Source: Borborobacter arsenicus
GTDB lineage: Bacteria; Pseudomonadota; Alphaproteobacteria; Rhizobiales; Rhizobiaceae
Length of the DNA: 64,000 bases
Direction of reading: 5' to 3'
Assembly (NCBI RefSeq): GCF_003934165.1
Contig: NZ_ML133508.1
Span: 179,881 to 243,880 of the forward strand
The notes under the pieces were generated by a model. The model was not told the origin of the DNA, ran no database searches, and saw only the letters and a list, made by a program, of their open reading frames with translations. Every line of letters begins with the position of its first letter. Positions within the stretch are counted from its first letter, which is position 1. Of this stretch, positions 16,405 through 25,303 are shown piece after piece. Made by a program: the position numbers and the translations under genes.

Positions 16405-16583
16405 TTTTTGATCACTCCTCTTGAAGCCGAGCCTATGCCCTTGATTAGGTCACAGGCCAATCAACTCCCTTTGAAGTGACATCGAAAGGCTCGACAGGCG
16501 TCGCGCGCCCTGATCGAACCATTTGCCCCAAGATAGGTTTCCCGCTAGAACGCCGCCGCCGAACCTTTTTCCATGAGGTCAAC

Positions 16584-17477
16584 ATGACGGATATCGCTGC
16601 GACTGCTTCCGAACAGGCGCGACTGCTTTCAGCCGCGCTGCCTTATATGCAGCGCTACGAGAACAAGACCGTCGTGGTCAAATATGGCGGCCATGCCATG
16701 GGCGACAATGCCCTCGGCAAGGCCTTTGCCCGCGATGTCGCCCTTTTGAAGCAATCCGGCGTCAATCCAATTGTAGTGCATGGCGGCGGCCCGCAGATCG
16801 GCGCCATGCTCACCAAGATGGGCATTGAATCGAAATTCGAGGGCGGCTTGCGCGTCACCGACCAGAAGACAGTCGAGATTGTCGAGATGGTCCTGGCGGG
16901 TTCGATCAACAAGGAGATCGTCGCGCTGATCAATGCCGAGGGTGAATGGGCGATCGGGCTCTGCGGCAAGGACGGCAACATGGTCTTCGCCCAAAAGGCA
17001 CAAAAGACGATGATCGACCCCGACAGCAATATCGAGCGGGTGCTTGATCTCGGTTTCGTCGGCGAGCCGGTCGAGGTCGACCGTACGCTTCTAGATCTTC
17101 TGGCCCGCTCCGAGATGATCCCAGTCATCGCTCCGGTCGCGCCGGGTCGCGACGGCCATACCTACAACATCAATGCCGACACCTTCGCCGGTGCCATCGC
17201 TGGCGCGCTCGGCGCCTCGCGACTCTTGTTCCTCACCGACGTGCCTGGCGTCCTCGACAAGGACAAGAAGCTCATCGACGAACTGACGGTTGCCGAGGCA
17301 AAAGCCCTCATCAAGGATGGCACCATTTCGGGCGGCATGATCCCCAAGGTGGAAACCTGCATCGAGGCGATCGAGCGCGGTGTCGAGGGCGTGGTTATCC
17401 TCAATGGCAAGACGCCGCATTCGGTATTGCTCGAACTGTTTACCGAGCACGGCGCCGGAACGCTGATCGTTCCCTGA
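16584..17477 (+). CDS. argB: Acetylglutamate kinase
   Basis: The protein begins [14 protein letters not shown] behind a GAGGT site (16574-16578); an extension to 16476 lacks one. The nucleotide-binding KYGGHAM and substrate loop VVHGGGPQI are followed by [13 protein letters not shown] and [10 protein letters not shown], all typical of ArgB. It phosphorylates N-acetylglutamate in the second step of arginine synthesis. The 297-residue length is usual. The position after engB is conserved in Rhizobiales. Confidence 0.97.
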   Translation: MTDIAATASEQARLLSAALPYMQRYENKTVVVKYGGHAMGDNALGKAFARDVALLKQSGVNPIVVHGGGPQIGAMLTKMGIESKFEGGLRVTDQKTVEIVEMVLAGSINKEIVALINAEGEWAIGLCGKDGNMVFAQKAQKTMIDPDSNIERVLDLGFVGEPVEVDRTLLDLLARSEMIPVIAPVAPGRDGHTYNINADTFAGAIAGALGASRLLFLTDVPGVLDKDKKLIDELTVAEAKALIKDGTISGGMIPKVETCIEAIERGVEGVVILNGKTPHSVLLELFTEHGAGTLIVP

Positions 17478-17485
17478 ATAAATAA

Positions 17486-17511
17486 AACCCCGCATCTTTC
17501 GATGCGGGGTT
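17486..17511 (+). terminator. Stem-loop after argB
   Basis: AACCCCGCATC/GATGCGGGGTT with loop TTTC forms an 11-bp stem 9 nt after the argB stop. There is no T run on the plus side, but an A-rich left flank gives one on the minus strand, so it may work better against antisense transcripts. Confidence 0.6.
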
Positions 17512-17823
17512 CCAGGTCAAGTCAAGCGAAAATCATCCAAAGCCAACTCGGCAGCGTAAATGCAACCTTAAGGCCAAAACGGATTTCGCCATCCGATGAC
17601 CTGCTGGCTTCGAGATCAAGCGATGCAGTCAATAGCATCTCCAGTTCTCTTGCGCGTGGGTCCCTTTTGGCAGTCGCCATCGCGCGGTAGGCCAGCGTCC
17701 GGGAGCATTTCGTGTTTTTCAACAGTCTCGAGGCTGCCCCCATTCGCCACGACTGTTCCGAGTTGCGTCATACATGTGAATTAAAGCACGTAACGTCAAT
17801 ACTACTTAGGTTCTTTTCTTGGC
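17512..17823. other. Intergenic, at most one doubtful small frame
   Basis: A 73-codon minus-strand frame (17522-17743, internal start MATAKRDPRARELEMLL) is the only candidate. It lacks a convincing ribosome site and I recognise no family. Otherwise the stretch between argB and the Lrp regulator holds nothing I can support. Confidence 0.4.
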
Positions 17824-18300
17824 TTACTTTCGCAAATGGGCCAGCGGCACGTGGCCCGGCCCCTTGATGTTTTGCAGTACGAGTTGGGTGTGAACGTCGC
17901 GCACGCCCGCCAGCCGCATCAGCCGGTGCATGACGAACTCGTTGAGATCGTCTACCGAAGGCACCATCACATGCAGCAGGAAATCGTGCTCGCCGGTCAT
18001 CGTCCAGCAGGATGAAACCTCGTCCATCCGCCGGACCGCCGCGATGAAACGCTCCGGCGATTCGTCGCTATGGGTTGTCAGCCGCACCTGGATGAAGACT
18101 TCGACCGCGAGGCCAACCGCGCGGCGACTGACCAGCGCGCGAAAACCCTTGATGACACCCGCTTCCTGCAAGGCATCGAAACGGCGCGCGCAGGGGGTAG
18201 TCGACAGCCCGATCTCCTGAGCCACTTCCGATATAGGCTTGCGCCCGTCGCGCTGCAGGATGTCAAGCATCCTTATCTCGAATTGATCGAATTGAGGCAT
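17824..18300 (-). CDS. Lrp/AsnC-family transcriptional regulator
   Basis: An N-terminal helix-turn-helix (DILQRDGRKPISEVAQEIGLSTTPCARRFDAL) is followed by the RAM ligand-binding domain (MTGEHDFLLHVMV). I choose the start MPQFDQF at 18300, 5 nt behind a GGGAG site, over the upstream ATG at 18312. The gene diverges from phenylalanine hydroxylase across a 119-nt gap holding palindromic sites, so it probably senses an aromatic amino acid and controls phhA and itself. PhhR-type activators of phhA in Pseudomonas belong to another family, so this would be a different control. Confidence 0.9.
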   Translation of the reverse strand: MPQFDQFEIRMLDILQRDGRKPISEVAQEIGLSTTPCARRFDALQEAGVIKGFRALVSRRAVGLAVEVFIQVRLTTHSDESPERFIAAVRRMDEVSSCWTMTGEHDFLLHVMVPSVDDLNEFVMHRLMRLAGVRDVHTQLVLQNIKGPGHVPLAHLRK

Positions 18301-18311
18301 ATCCGCTCCCA

Positions 18312-18339
18312 TGACATGTCACTGGAGATAAATTACCTC
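18312..18339. promoter_or_regulatory. Palindromes between the Lrp regulator and phhA
   Basis: TGACATGTCA (18312-18321) is a perfect 10-bp palindrome and GAGATAAATTACCTC (18325-18339) an imperfect 15-bp one. Lrp-family proteins bind degenerate palindromes of about 15 bp with an AT-rich centre, which fits the second. Both lie in the divergent promoter region. Confidence 0.45.
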
Positions 18340-18419
18340 AAATCTGGTCTGAGATGGCCTCAAAAATGAAAAACTGCTCCCGTTCCGGCGCTAGAATTGG
18401 CGGAATGGAGGAGTCCGCC

Positions 18420-19253
18420 ATGAATATCAGCGTCGAAGCTTATGCCCGCGAATGCGCCGCACAGGGATTGCGTGGCAACTATTCGGTCTGCCGACCCGAT
18501 TTCACGGTCGAGCAATCTTACGACTATAGCAACGAGGAGCAGGAGGTATGGCGCATCCTTTGCGACCGCCAGACCAGGTTGACCAGGCGACTGGCGCATC
18601 GCTCTTATCTCGACGGGGTCGAGGCGCTCGGTCTGCTCGAGAAAATCCCTGATTTCGATGAGGTGAGCGAGAAACTGCACGGCCTCACCGGCTGGCAACT
18701 CGTTGCCGTGCCGGGCCTCATTCCGGCCGAGCCGTTCTTTGTGCATCTGACCAATCGGCGTTTCCCGGTTACCAATTGGCTGCGCCGCAAGGAGGAGCTC
18801 GACTATATCGTCGAGCCGGACATGTTTCATGATTTCTTCGGCCATGTGCCGGCCCTGACCCAGCCCGCCTTTGCCGATTTCATGCAGCAATATGGCGAGC
18901 GGGCCGCCGGCCTGATCGAACTCGGCGGCCATGACATGATCTCGCGGCTTTATTGGTATACCGCCGAATACAGCCTGATGCAGGAACCGGGCCAGCCGCT
19001 CAAGGCCTTCGGGGCCGGCCTGATGTCGTCTTATAGCGAGCTGCAATTCGCCGTCGAAAGCCCCGACGCCCATCACGTGCCGTTCGACATCGCAACCGTG
19101 ATGCGCACGGGTTATGAGATCGACAAGTTCCAGCGGGCCTATTTCGTGCTGCCGTCCTTCGAGACGCTGCGCGATGCTTTCCAGAATACCGATCTGGCCG
19201 CGCTGATTGCCCGCTACAAGGATGACCCGCCGCTCGACCCGGCAACGATCTGA
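18420..19253 (+). CDS. phhA: Phenylalanine 4-monooxygenase
   Basis: The ATG at 18420 lies behind GGAGGAG (18407-18413); an extension to 18354 is rejected. The 277-residue protein has the iron ligands His137 and His142 (HDFFGHVP) and Glu183 (YTAEYSL) of aromatic amino acid hydroxylases. It converts phenylalanine to tyrosine with a pterin cofactor and oxygen. It is the compact single-domain bacterial form without the ACT regulatory domain. No pterin dehydratase (phhB) is next to it; regulation by the divergent Lrp gene is likely. Confidence 0.96.
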   Translation: MNISVEAYARECAAQGLRGNYSVCRPDFTVEQSYDYSNEEQEVWRILCDRQTRLTRRLAHRSYLDGVEALGLLEKIPDFDEVSEKLHGLTGWQLVAVPGLIPAEPFFVHLTNRRFPVTNWLRRKEELDYIVEPDMFHDFFGHVPALTQPAFADFMQQYGERAAGLIELGGHDMISRLYWYTAEYSLMQEPGQPLKAFGAGLMSSYSELQFAVESPDAHHVPFDIATVMRTGYEIDKFQRAYFVLPSFETLRDAFQNTDLAALIARYKDDPPLDPATI

Positions 19254-19270
19254 AAGGTTTGGCCGCGGCT

Positions 19271-20176
19271 CTATCCAACGGCAAGCAGCATCAAAATGCC
19301 GCCGACGATGAAGATGCAGCCGGCGATCTCCAGCCGGTTGATCTTCTCACGGAAGAAGAACACCGACGAAGCGAAGGTGAAGAGCATCTCGATTTGCGCC
19401 AGCGATTTGACGATGGCCGCCTGCTGCAGCGTCATGGCCATGAACCAGCCGAAGGAAGCCGATGCCCCGACGAAGCCGGTGAAGAGCGCCGGCTTCCACG
19501 CCTTGGCGATGCGGCCGATCTCCTCGCGATCCTTCCAGAGCATCCAGCCGAACATGATCAGCGTCTGGAAGACGATGACAAAGCCCAGTGTCACCGCCGC
19601 CTGCATCATGAAGTTGGGACCGCCCAGCGAGAGCGAGGCCGCGCGATAGAAGACCGCCGAGACGCCGAAGCAGGTGCCCGACGCAAGGCCAATCAGCGCA
19701 TTGCGGCTGAGCAGCGACGACAGCATGGTGCGCCAGCTTACATGCATATGGGCAACCGAAATGAGCATCACGCCAAACACGCTGATGGCGATTGCGGCGA
19801 TCACTCCGGCGGTCACCTTTTCGCCAAGGAAGACCAGCGCAAACAGCGCCGCCTGCGCCGGCTCGGTGCGAGAATAGGCGGTTCCGACCGCGAAATTGCG
19901 GAAGGAGAACAGGTGGATGAGCAGAAATGTTGCCGTGATCTGGCCGATGCCGCCGATGATGGCCCAGGCAAAGAAGGTGGGGTTCAGCGCCGGCAGGCTG
20001 TACCCCATGCCGAAATGCAGGACGCCGATGAAGAAAAGCGCGAAGGGAAAACCGAAGCCGAAGCGCACGAAGGTCGCGCCGGTCGTTTCCATCACGCTCT
20101 TCAGGTGCTTTTGAACCACCGAGCGGAGATTCTGCAGGAAGGCTGCAGCGATCGTGATCGGGATCCAGAGTTCCAT
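19271..20176 (-). CDS. EamA-domain (DMT superfamily) transporter
   Basis: About ten hydrophobic helices in two EamA repeats, with the typical end-of-repeat EPAQAALFALVFLGEK and FTFASSVFFFREKI. DMT proteins export or import small metabolites such as amino acids. This one begins with MELWIPITIAAAFLQ, a helix with no cleavable signal. It converges with phhA 17 nt away. Substrate cannot be told from sequence. Confidence 0.9.
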   Translation of the reverse strand: MELWIPITIAAAFLQNLRSVVQKHLKSVMETTGATFVRFGFGFPFALFFIGVLHFGMGYSLPALNPTFFAWAIIGGIGQITATFLLIHLFSFRNFAVGTAYSRTEPAQAALFALVFLGEKVTAGVIAAIAISVFGVMLISVAHMHVSWRTMLSSLLSRNALIGLASGTCFGVSAVFYRAASLSLGGPNFMMQAAVTLGFVIVFQTLIMFGWMLWKDREEIGRIAKAWKPALFTGFVGASASFGWFMAMTLQQAAIVKSLAQIEMLFTFASSVFFFREKINRLEIAGCIFIVGGILMLLAVG

Positions 20177-20320
20177 GGCAGATTTTTCACGGGTTGGAGA
20201 GAGCGGCGGGCGGGATTGACCGAGCCATTACTGGTTCCCGTCGCTACGGGCAACTCCCGCTCGGGCGGCGCCCCGCGCTTTGGCCTCGCATTCGCGCCGG
20301 CAAAGGCGTAAGAGCAGAAC

Positions 20321-20581
20321 ATGCGAAATGATCGATTTGAAATTCCTGTTTCGGTCCGGTTAGGTCCCGGCGGCGAGCCGAGGCTTTTGAGGTCGGCGCA
20401 TGAGGCCTCTGAATTCCTGTTGCATGAGTGGCCGGGAAAGAGGACGCCGAAGCAGCGCGCGGCAATCCAAGCCTGCTATGACGCCGAGAGTGGCAACAAG
20501 CCTGCCATGACGGCGCGCCGCGCTCTCGTTGCGGCCGCCCGCGAGGCGGACATTCTGGTCAACGACAAGACCCACCACTGA
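20321..20581 (+). CDS. DUF982 domain protein (86 aa)
   Basis: The sequence pattern FEIPVSVRLGPGGEPRLLRS, HEASEFLLHEWPGKRT, ACYDA and ARRALVAAAREADIL matches the small DUF982 family of Rhizobiales. These proteins are cytosolic, often present in many copies per genome, and have no known function. The gene stands alone between convergent and divergent neighbours. Confidence 0.85.
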   Translation: MRNDRFEIPVSVRLGPGGEPRLLRSAHEASEFLLHEWPGKRTPKQRAAIQACYDAESGNKPAMTARRALVAAAREADILVNDKTHH

Positions 20582-20650
20582 AGCCGGCGACCGGCGTGTT
20601 CCATGGTCGTTGATGAGCCACTAACTCGGCTGCTTCAACCTTGTGGCGAA

Positions 20651-20872
20651 CTACTGCCTGGCTTCCGAGTTACCCTTCGCAGCCTGCTTGCGGGTTCGTC
20701 TGGCTGGCGCAGGGCTCTTGGCAGCCGCATCACGTTCGGCTTCCTCTTTTTCAAGCCGAAGCTGCCGCAGCCGTGCCGTCTTTCTTTCGCGCGCGGTTGT
20801 TTCGGCGCTCATGATCTGCCTGGCTGCAGCATCGGTCCGGGCGATTTTCTGTTCGGCTGCCAAAAGCTTCAT
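20651..20872 (-). CDS. Small charged helical protein (73 aa), unknown
   Basis: The start MKLLAAEQKIARTDAAARQI follows a clear GAGGAG site. The product is nearly all helix, rich in Arg, Lys, Glu and Ala (ARERKTARLRQLRLEKEEAE), with a Pro/Arg tail, and could form a coiled coil. I recall similar small proteins in Mesorhizobium but know no function. It lies 66 nt after another tiny basic protein gene on the same strand. Confidence 0.6.
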   Translation of the reverse strand: MKLLAAEQKIARTDAAARQIMSAETTARERKTARLRQLRLEKEEAERDAAAKSPAPARRTRKQAAKGNSEARQ

Positions 20873-20938
20873 TGTCGTACTCCTCTTATACTGATGGTGC
20901 AGATCTTCTCCGCTGAGGGCTGCAACTCAGGCAGCGCC

Positions 20939-21079
20939 CTAGGTGGCGTCGCTGCTCTCCACACTGTCGATCCTGCGTTCGGTTTTGCTTGCCTTGGCAT
21001 TGGCTTTTGCGGCCTTCTTGGCAGCCTTGATGCGGTCACGCTCCCTGCGTTCGTGATTATAGTTGGGCTTCTTGGCCAT
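20939..21079 (-). CDS. Tiny basic protein (46 aa), conserved-looking
   Basis: The ATG at 21079 gives MAKKPNYNHERRERDRIKAA and then alternating Lys/Ala; an AAAGGA site lies about 12 nt upstream. A longer frame to 21292 adds 71 residues of non-protein-like sequence and is rejected. Such MAKKPNYN-type proteins are common small proteins in Rhizobiales, annotated as hypothetical. A nucleic-acid-associated role is possible from the charge. Confidence 0.65.
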   Translation of the reverse strand: MAKKPNYNHERRERDRIKAAKKAAKANAKASKTERRIDSVESSDAT

Positions 21080-21291
21080 AGGCTGCTGGTCCTTTCGTTC
21101 TTGCTGCGCAAACTCCTGATATAGGCCTTGAGCCGCAAAAGGCCAAAGGCTGGCGGAGGCTTGCCTCAGCCAGTGGTGGATAGGCCCGGCAGCCGATTGC
21201 CGGGTTTCTGAAATTCGAATAGCTTTGACCGGATGATAAAAAGCGGGGCTGGACATGGGGTCCGGACCGAAAGCCGGAGTGGGTGGTGACA

Positions 21292-22326
21292 ATGTCCAGA
21301 AGAGGAAATCTCAGCGAATTTTCCGGCCTTTCGCGCCGCGCAGTGTTGAAGGCTGCGGGGGCGAGTGCCGTCCTCGCCACGGCCGGCCTGCCGATGCGTG
21401 CCTTTGCCGCCGATCCACTCAAGGTTGCGGCCGTCTACACCGTGCCGGTCGAGCAACAATGGGTGAGCCGCATCCACAAGGCGGCCAATGCTGCAAAGGA
21501 ACGCGGCGATATCGAATATGTCTATTCGGAAAACACCTCCAACAACGATTATGAGCGCGTCATGCGCGAATATTGCGAGGCCGGCCACAAGCTGATCCTG
21601 GGCGAGGTCTTTGGTGTCGAAGACGCCGCTCGCGCCGTCGCCAGGGACTATCCGGATGTCGCCTTCCTGATGGGGTCGAGCTTCAAGCCCGATGACGCGG
21701 TGTCGAATTTCTCGCCCTTCGACAACTATATCCAGGACGCGTCCTATCTCTCCGGCATCATTGCCGGTGCCATGACCAAATCGAAGAACATCGGCATGGT
21801 CGGCGGCTATCCGATCCCGGAAGTCAACCGGCTGATGCATGCCTTCATGGCGGGCGTGAAGGAAAGCGCGCCTGACGCCAAGTTTCAGGTCGCCTTCATC
21901 GGCTCGTGGTTTGATCCGCCCAAGGCCAAGGAAACGGCCTTCGCACAGATCGATGGTGGCGCCGACCTGCTCTATGCCGAGCGCTTTGGCGTTTCTGACG
22001 CCGCTAAGGAAAGGGGCGTACTGGCCGTCGGCAATGTCATCGACACCCAGGCCGATTATCCCGAGACCGTGGTTGCTTCGGCGCTGTGGCATTTCGAGCC
22101 GACGCTCGACAAGGCGATCGCGGACGTCAAGGGCGGCAGCTTCAAGGCCGAGGATTACGGCGTCTATTCCTTCATGAAGAATGGCGGCTGCACGCTTGCT
22201 CCGCTCGGCACTTTCGAGGGCAAGGTGCCGGCAGACGTAATGGCCAAGGTTACGGAGAAGGAAAAGGCGATCAAGGACGGGTCTTTCACCGTCGAGATCG
22301 ACGATTCCGAGCCGAAGTCGAACTGA
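21292..22326 (+). CDS. BMP-family ABC transporter substrate-binding protein
   Basis: A Tat-type signal with SRRAVLKAAGASAVL (near residue 14) precedes a Bmp/PnrA-like periplasmic binding domain (VAAVYTVPVEQQWVSRI, YVYSENTSNND, NIGMVGGYPIPEV). This family binds purine or pyrimidine nucleosides. I take the ATG at 21292 rather than the GTG at 21283. It is the first gene of a set with an ATPase, two permeases and a deaminase on the same strand, although two intergenic repeats interrupt the spacing. Confidence 0.93.
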   Translation: MSRRGNLSEFSGLSRRAVLKAAGASAVLATAGLPMRAFAADPLKVAAVYTVPVEQQWVSRIHKAANAAKERGDIEYVYSENTSNNDYERVMREYCEAGHKLILGEVFGVEDAARAVARDYPDVAFLMGSSFKPDDAVSNFSPFDNYIQDASYLSGIIAGAMTKSKNIGMVGGYPIPEVNRLMHAFMAGVKESAPDAKFQVAFIGSWFDPPKAKETAFAQIDGGADLLYAERFGVSDAAKERGVLAVGNVIDTQADYPETVVASALWHFEPTLDKAIADVKGGSFKAEDYGVYSFMKNGGCTLAPLGTFEGKVPADVMAKVTEKEKAIKDGSFTVEIDDSEPKSN

Positions 22327-22336
22327 TGGCAGCGTT

Positions 22337-22464
22337 CTTCTCCCCGTTCACGGGGAGAAGATGGCGGCAGCCAGATGAGGGGGCAAGAGCTTGCGTTGCC
22401 AACCATGCGCTGCCCCTCATCCGACCCTTCGGGCCACCTTCTCCCCGTGAATGGGGAGAAGGAT
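22337..22464. repeat. Rhizobial intergenic hairpin element
   Basis: TTCTCCCCGTTCACGGGGAGAA at the left and TTCTCCCCGTGAATGGGGAGAA at the right are hairpins that also pair with each other across about 85 nt, with CCCCTCATCCGACC-type sequence inside. I recognise this as a dispersed repeat of Mesorhizobium and relatives (memory only). It fills the gap between the BMP gene and the ATPase gene. Confidence 0.7.
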
Positions 22465-22486
22465 CGCCAAATGTGATCCCCGTTCC

Positions 22487-24010
22487 ATGACTCTTCCCGA
22501 TGCTTACGTTCTTCGCCTTTCCGGCATAACTAAGCGGTTCGGCCCGCTGGTCGCCAATGACGCGATCTCGTTCGAACTCAAGCGCGGCGAGGTCATCGCC
22601 CTGCTTGGCGAGAACGGCGCCGGCAAGACCACGCTGATGAACATCCTTTTCGGCCACTATGTCGCCGATGAGGGAACGGTCGAGGTGATGGGCAAGAAGC
22701 TGGCGCCGGGCGATCCGCGCGCCGCACTCGATGCCGGCGTCGGCATGGTGCATCAGCATTTCACGCTCGCCGAGAACATGACCGTGCTGGAAAACATTGC
22801 GCTTGGCACGCAGAGCCCGTGGAAGATCAGGCTCGACCGCGTTGCTGCGCGCCGGCGCATCGGCAAGCTGTCATCCGATTTCGGCCTGGCGCTCGATCCG
22901 GACGCGACGGTGGCGTCGCTGTCGGTGGGAGAGCGCCAGCGCGTCGAAATCCTGAAGGCGCTTTATCGTGATGCACGCATCCTGATCCTGGACGAGCCGA
23001 CCGCCGTTCTGACGCCGAGCGAAACGGATGCACTGTTTCGCACGCTGAAGCTGCTGGTGGCGCAGGGCCTGTCGATCATTTTCATTTCGCATAAGCTGCA
23101 CGAAGTCATGGCGGTGAGTGACCGTGTGCTGGTGCTGCGTGCGGGAAGGCTTGCCGGCGAGCGGGCGACGGAGGGCAGCAGCCGTTCGGAGCTTGCGGCG
23201 CTCATGGTCGGCCAGCATGTCGCAAGCCCGACAGTCGGCGAACCGAAGACCGGCTCCGTCCTGCTCGAATTGAAGAATGTTTCGACCTCAGGGCAGGGGT
23301 CCTCCACCCGGCTTGACGACGTCTCGTTGGTACTGCGCGCCGGCGAGATCACCGGCCTTGCCGGCGTTTCCGGCAACGGGCAAGCAACGCTTGCAGCGCT
23401 GATTGCCGGCACGCTGAAGCCCTCTTCCGGGCAGATGGCGATTTCCGGCGCGCAGGTGGCCGACTGGACGCCGCGCGCGGCCTTGAGCCGTGGCATCGGG
23501 CGTATCCCGGAGGACCGCCACGCAGTCGGAACCATCGGCGACATGAGCGTGACCGAAAACGTCATCTCCGAACGCTATGGCACGCCGCGCTTCAGCCGCC
23601 GCGGATTTCTCGATTGGCGCGCCGCGCGCAATTTCGCCGAGGAGATCATCCGCGACTATGACGTCAAATGCCCCTCGCCCGAGGCGCGCATCCGCCTGCT
23701 TTCGGGCGGCAATATGCAGAAGCTCATCCTCGGCCGGGCGCTCGATGCCGATCCGGTGATTATCCTCGCCAACCAGCCGACGCGCGGGCTGGATGTCGGC
23801 GCGGTCGCCTTCGTCCACCGCCGGCTGCTCGAAGCGCGCGAGCGCGGAGCGGCAATCCTGCTGATCTCGGAAGATCTGGAAGAGGTGTTGACCCTGTCGG
23901 ATCGCATTCTGGTGATGTCGAAAGGCCGGTTGTCCTCGCCTTCGAAGCGCGGCGAACGCAGCATCCGTGAACTCGGCGAATTGATGGCCGGGCAGGGGGA
24001 AGCGGCGTGA
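22487..24010 (+). CDS. ABC transporter ATP-binding protein, nucleoside type (duplicated ABC domains)
   Basis: The 507-residue protein has two ABC domains. The first has Walker A GENGAGKTT, signature LSVGERQRVEI and Walker B LILDEPTAVLTP. The second has a degenerate Walker A (GVSGNGQATL, lacking the Lys-Thr pair) and an LSGGNMQKL signature, as is usual for sugar and nucleoside (BmpDEFG/NupA, RbsA-like) importers. The start MTLPDAYVLRL is taken at 22487. It energises import through the two following permeases. Confidence 0.94.
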   Translation: MTLPDAYVLRLSGITKRFGPLVANDAISFELKRGEVIALLGENGAGKTTLMNILFGHYVADEGTVEVMGKKLAPGDPRAALDAGVGMVHQHFTLAENMTVLENIALGTQSPWKIRLDRVAARRRIGKLSSDFGLALDPDATVASLSVGERQRVEILKALYRDARILILDEPTAVLTPSETDALFRTLKLLVAQGLSIIFISHKLHEVMAVSDRVLVLRAGRLAGERATEGSSRSELAALMVGQHVASPTVGEPKTGSVLLELKNVSTSGQGSSTRLDDVSLVLRAGEITGLAGVSGNGQATLAALIAGTLKPSSGQMAISGAQVADWTPRAALSRGIGRIPEDRHAVGTIGDMSVTENVISERYGTPRFSRRGFLDWRAARNFAEEIIRDYDVKCPSPEARIRLLSGGNMQKLILGRALDADPVIILANQPTRGLDVGAVAFVHRRLLEARERGAAILLISEDLEEVLTLSDRILVMSKGRLSSPSKRGERSIRELGELMAGQGEAA

Positions 24011-24057
24011 TGACAATCCGTGCCGAAAGCAACCTGGCGGCGCAGCCGTTCTACGTT

Positions 24058-24216
24058 ACCCCCCTCTGGCCTGCCGGCCATCTCCCCCTCAAGGGGGGAG
24101 ATCGGCTTGCAGCTGCTTCGCCACCCTCTCTCCGGCGCTGGCGATTATGCGCAAGGGCCGGCGCCAGCGTAATCTCCCCCCTTGAGGGGGAGATGGCCGG
24201 TAGGCCAGAGGGGGGT
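24058..24216. repeat. Long inverted-repeat element between ATPase and permease genes
   Basis: Two arms of about 45 bp, 24058-24102 and 24172-24216, are reverse complements with one mismatch (they start ACCCCCCTCTGGCC and contain CATCTCCCCCTCAAGG). The 69 nt between hold a second inner pair, CGCTGGCG/CGCCAGCG. The whole folds as one very stable hairpin. It looks like a dispersed rhizobial repeat or small MITE-type element inserted within an operon. No open frame of note lies inside. Confidence 0.85.
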
Positions 24217-24253
24217 GCTCTCCCGCCAATGTCTCGAATTATTGGAAGAAACC

Positions 24254-25303
24254 ATGCGGCTTGAGCCAAAACCCGCTCCGTCGCTGGGCGTCACGCTGTT
24301 GTTTCCGGTCGTGGCAATTGCGGCGACGCTGGTCTTCGCCTCGCTCCTGGTGCTGGCTGCGGGCGCTTCGCCCTTTTCGGTATTCTACCTCGTCGCCAAG
24401 GGCGCGGCGGGCTCGCAATTTGCTATCCTCGAGACGCTGACGCGGGCAACGCCACTGATCTTCACTGGGCTTGCGGTGGCCGTCGCCTTCCGCGCCAAGC
24501 TCTGGAACATCGGCGCGGAAGCGCAGCTCTATATCGGCGGCGTCGTCACGGTGGTGCTCGGCACCGGCGCCTTGCCGCTGCCGGCGATCGTGCTGGTGCC
24601 GCTCATCCTGGTTGCCAGCATGGTGGCCGGCGCGCTGCTGCTTGCCGGCCCCGCCGTGCTGAAGACGCGCTTCGGCGTCGATGAAGTGGTGACGACGCTG
24701 CTTCTGAATTTCATCGTCGTCCTGTTTGTCTCGATGCTGCTGGAAGGCGTGTTGAAGGACCCGATGGGCCTTGGCTGGCCGCAATCGCAGCGGGTGATAG
24801 CCGATGCGCAACTGCCGCGGCTGATCCAGGGCAAGCGCCTGCATTTCGGCTTCGTCATTGCCGTGGTCGCGGCGGTTGTCACCTGGGTGATCATGAAGAA
24901 GACCGTGCTCGGCTATGAGATGCGGGCCGTCGGCCACAATCCGGAAGCCGCGCGCTTTGCCGGCATTCCGGTCAACAGGGTGCTGATGAAGACAGCACTT
25001 CTGTCGGGTGGGCTGGCGGCGCTGGCAGGCTTTTCGGAAGTGGCGGGGCTGAAGGGCAATCTGACGCTCGACCTGTCGCCGGGCTATGGCTACACCGGCA
25101 TCGTGGTGGCGATGCTCGCCATGCTCAACCCGCTCGGCGTGATTGCCGCCGCCATATTCGTCGCCGGCATCTTCGTCGGCGCCGACGCCATGAGCCGCAC
25201 CGCCGGCGTGCCGAGCTATATCGCGCAGGTGATGGTGGCGACTGCGCTGCTGACCATGGTCACCGCCATCCTGCTGACGCGCTACCGGGTGAGGTGGAAG
25301 TGA
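24254..25303 (+). CDS. ABC transporter permease (nucleoside/BMP type), first
   Basis: The start MRLEPKPAPSLG at 24254 has a GGAAG site; the open frame back to 24182 runs into the repeat. About nine to ten membrane helices and the family motif FRAKLWNIGAEAQLYIGG place it in the branched-chain/nucleoside permease family (BPD_transp_2, YufP-like). With the next gene it forms the heterodimeric channel. Its stop overlaps the next start (TGATG). Confidence 0.93.
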   Translation: MRLEPKPAPSLGVTLLFPVVAIAATLVFASLLVLAAGASPFSVFYLVAKGAAGSQFAILETLTRATPLIFTGLAVAVAFRAKLWNIGAEAQLYIGGVVTVVLGTGALPLPAIVLVPLILVASMVAGALLLAGPAVLKTRFGVDEVVTTLLLNFIVVLFVSMLLEGVLKDPMGLGWPQSQRVIADAQLPRLIQGKRLHFGFVIAVVAAVVTWVIMKKTVLGYEMRAVGHNPEAARFAGIPVNRVLMKTALLSGGLAALAGFSEVAGLKGNLTLDLSPGYGYTGIVVAMLAMLNPLGVIAAAIFVAGIFVGADAMSRTAGVPSYIAQVMVATALLTMVTAILLTRYRVRWK

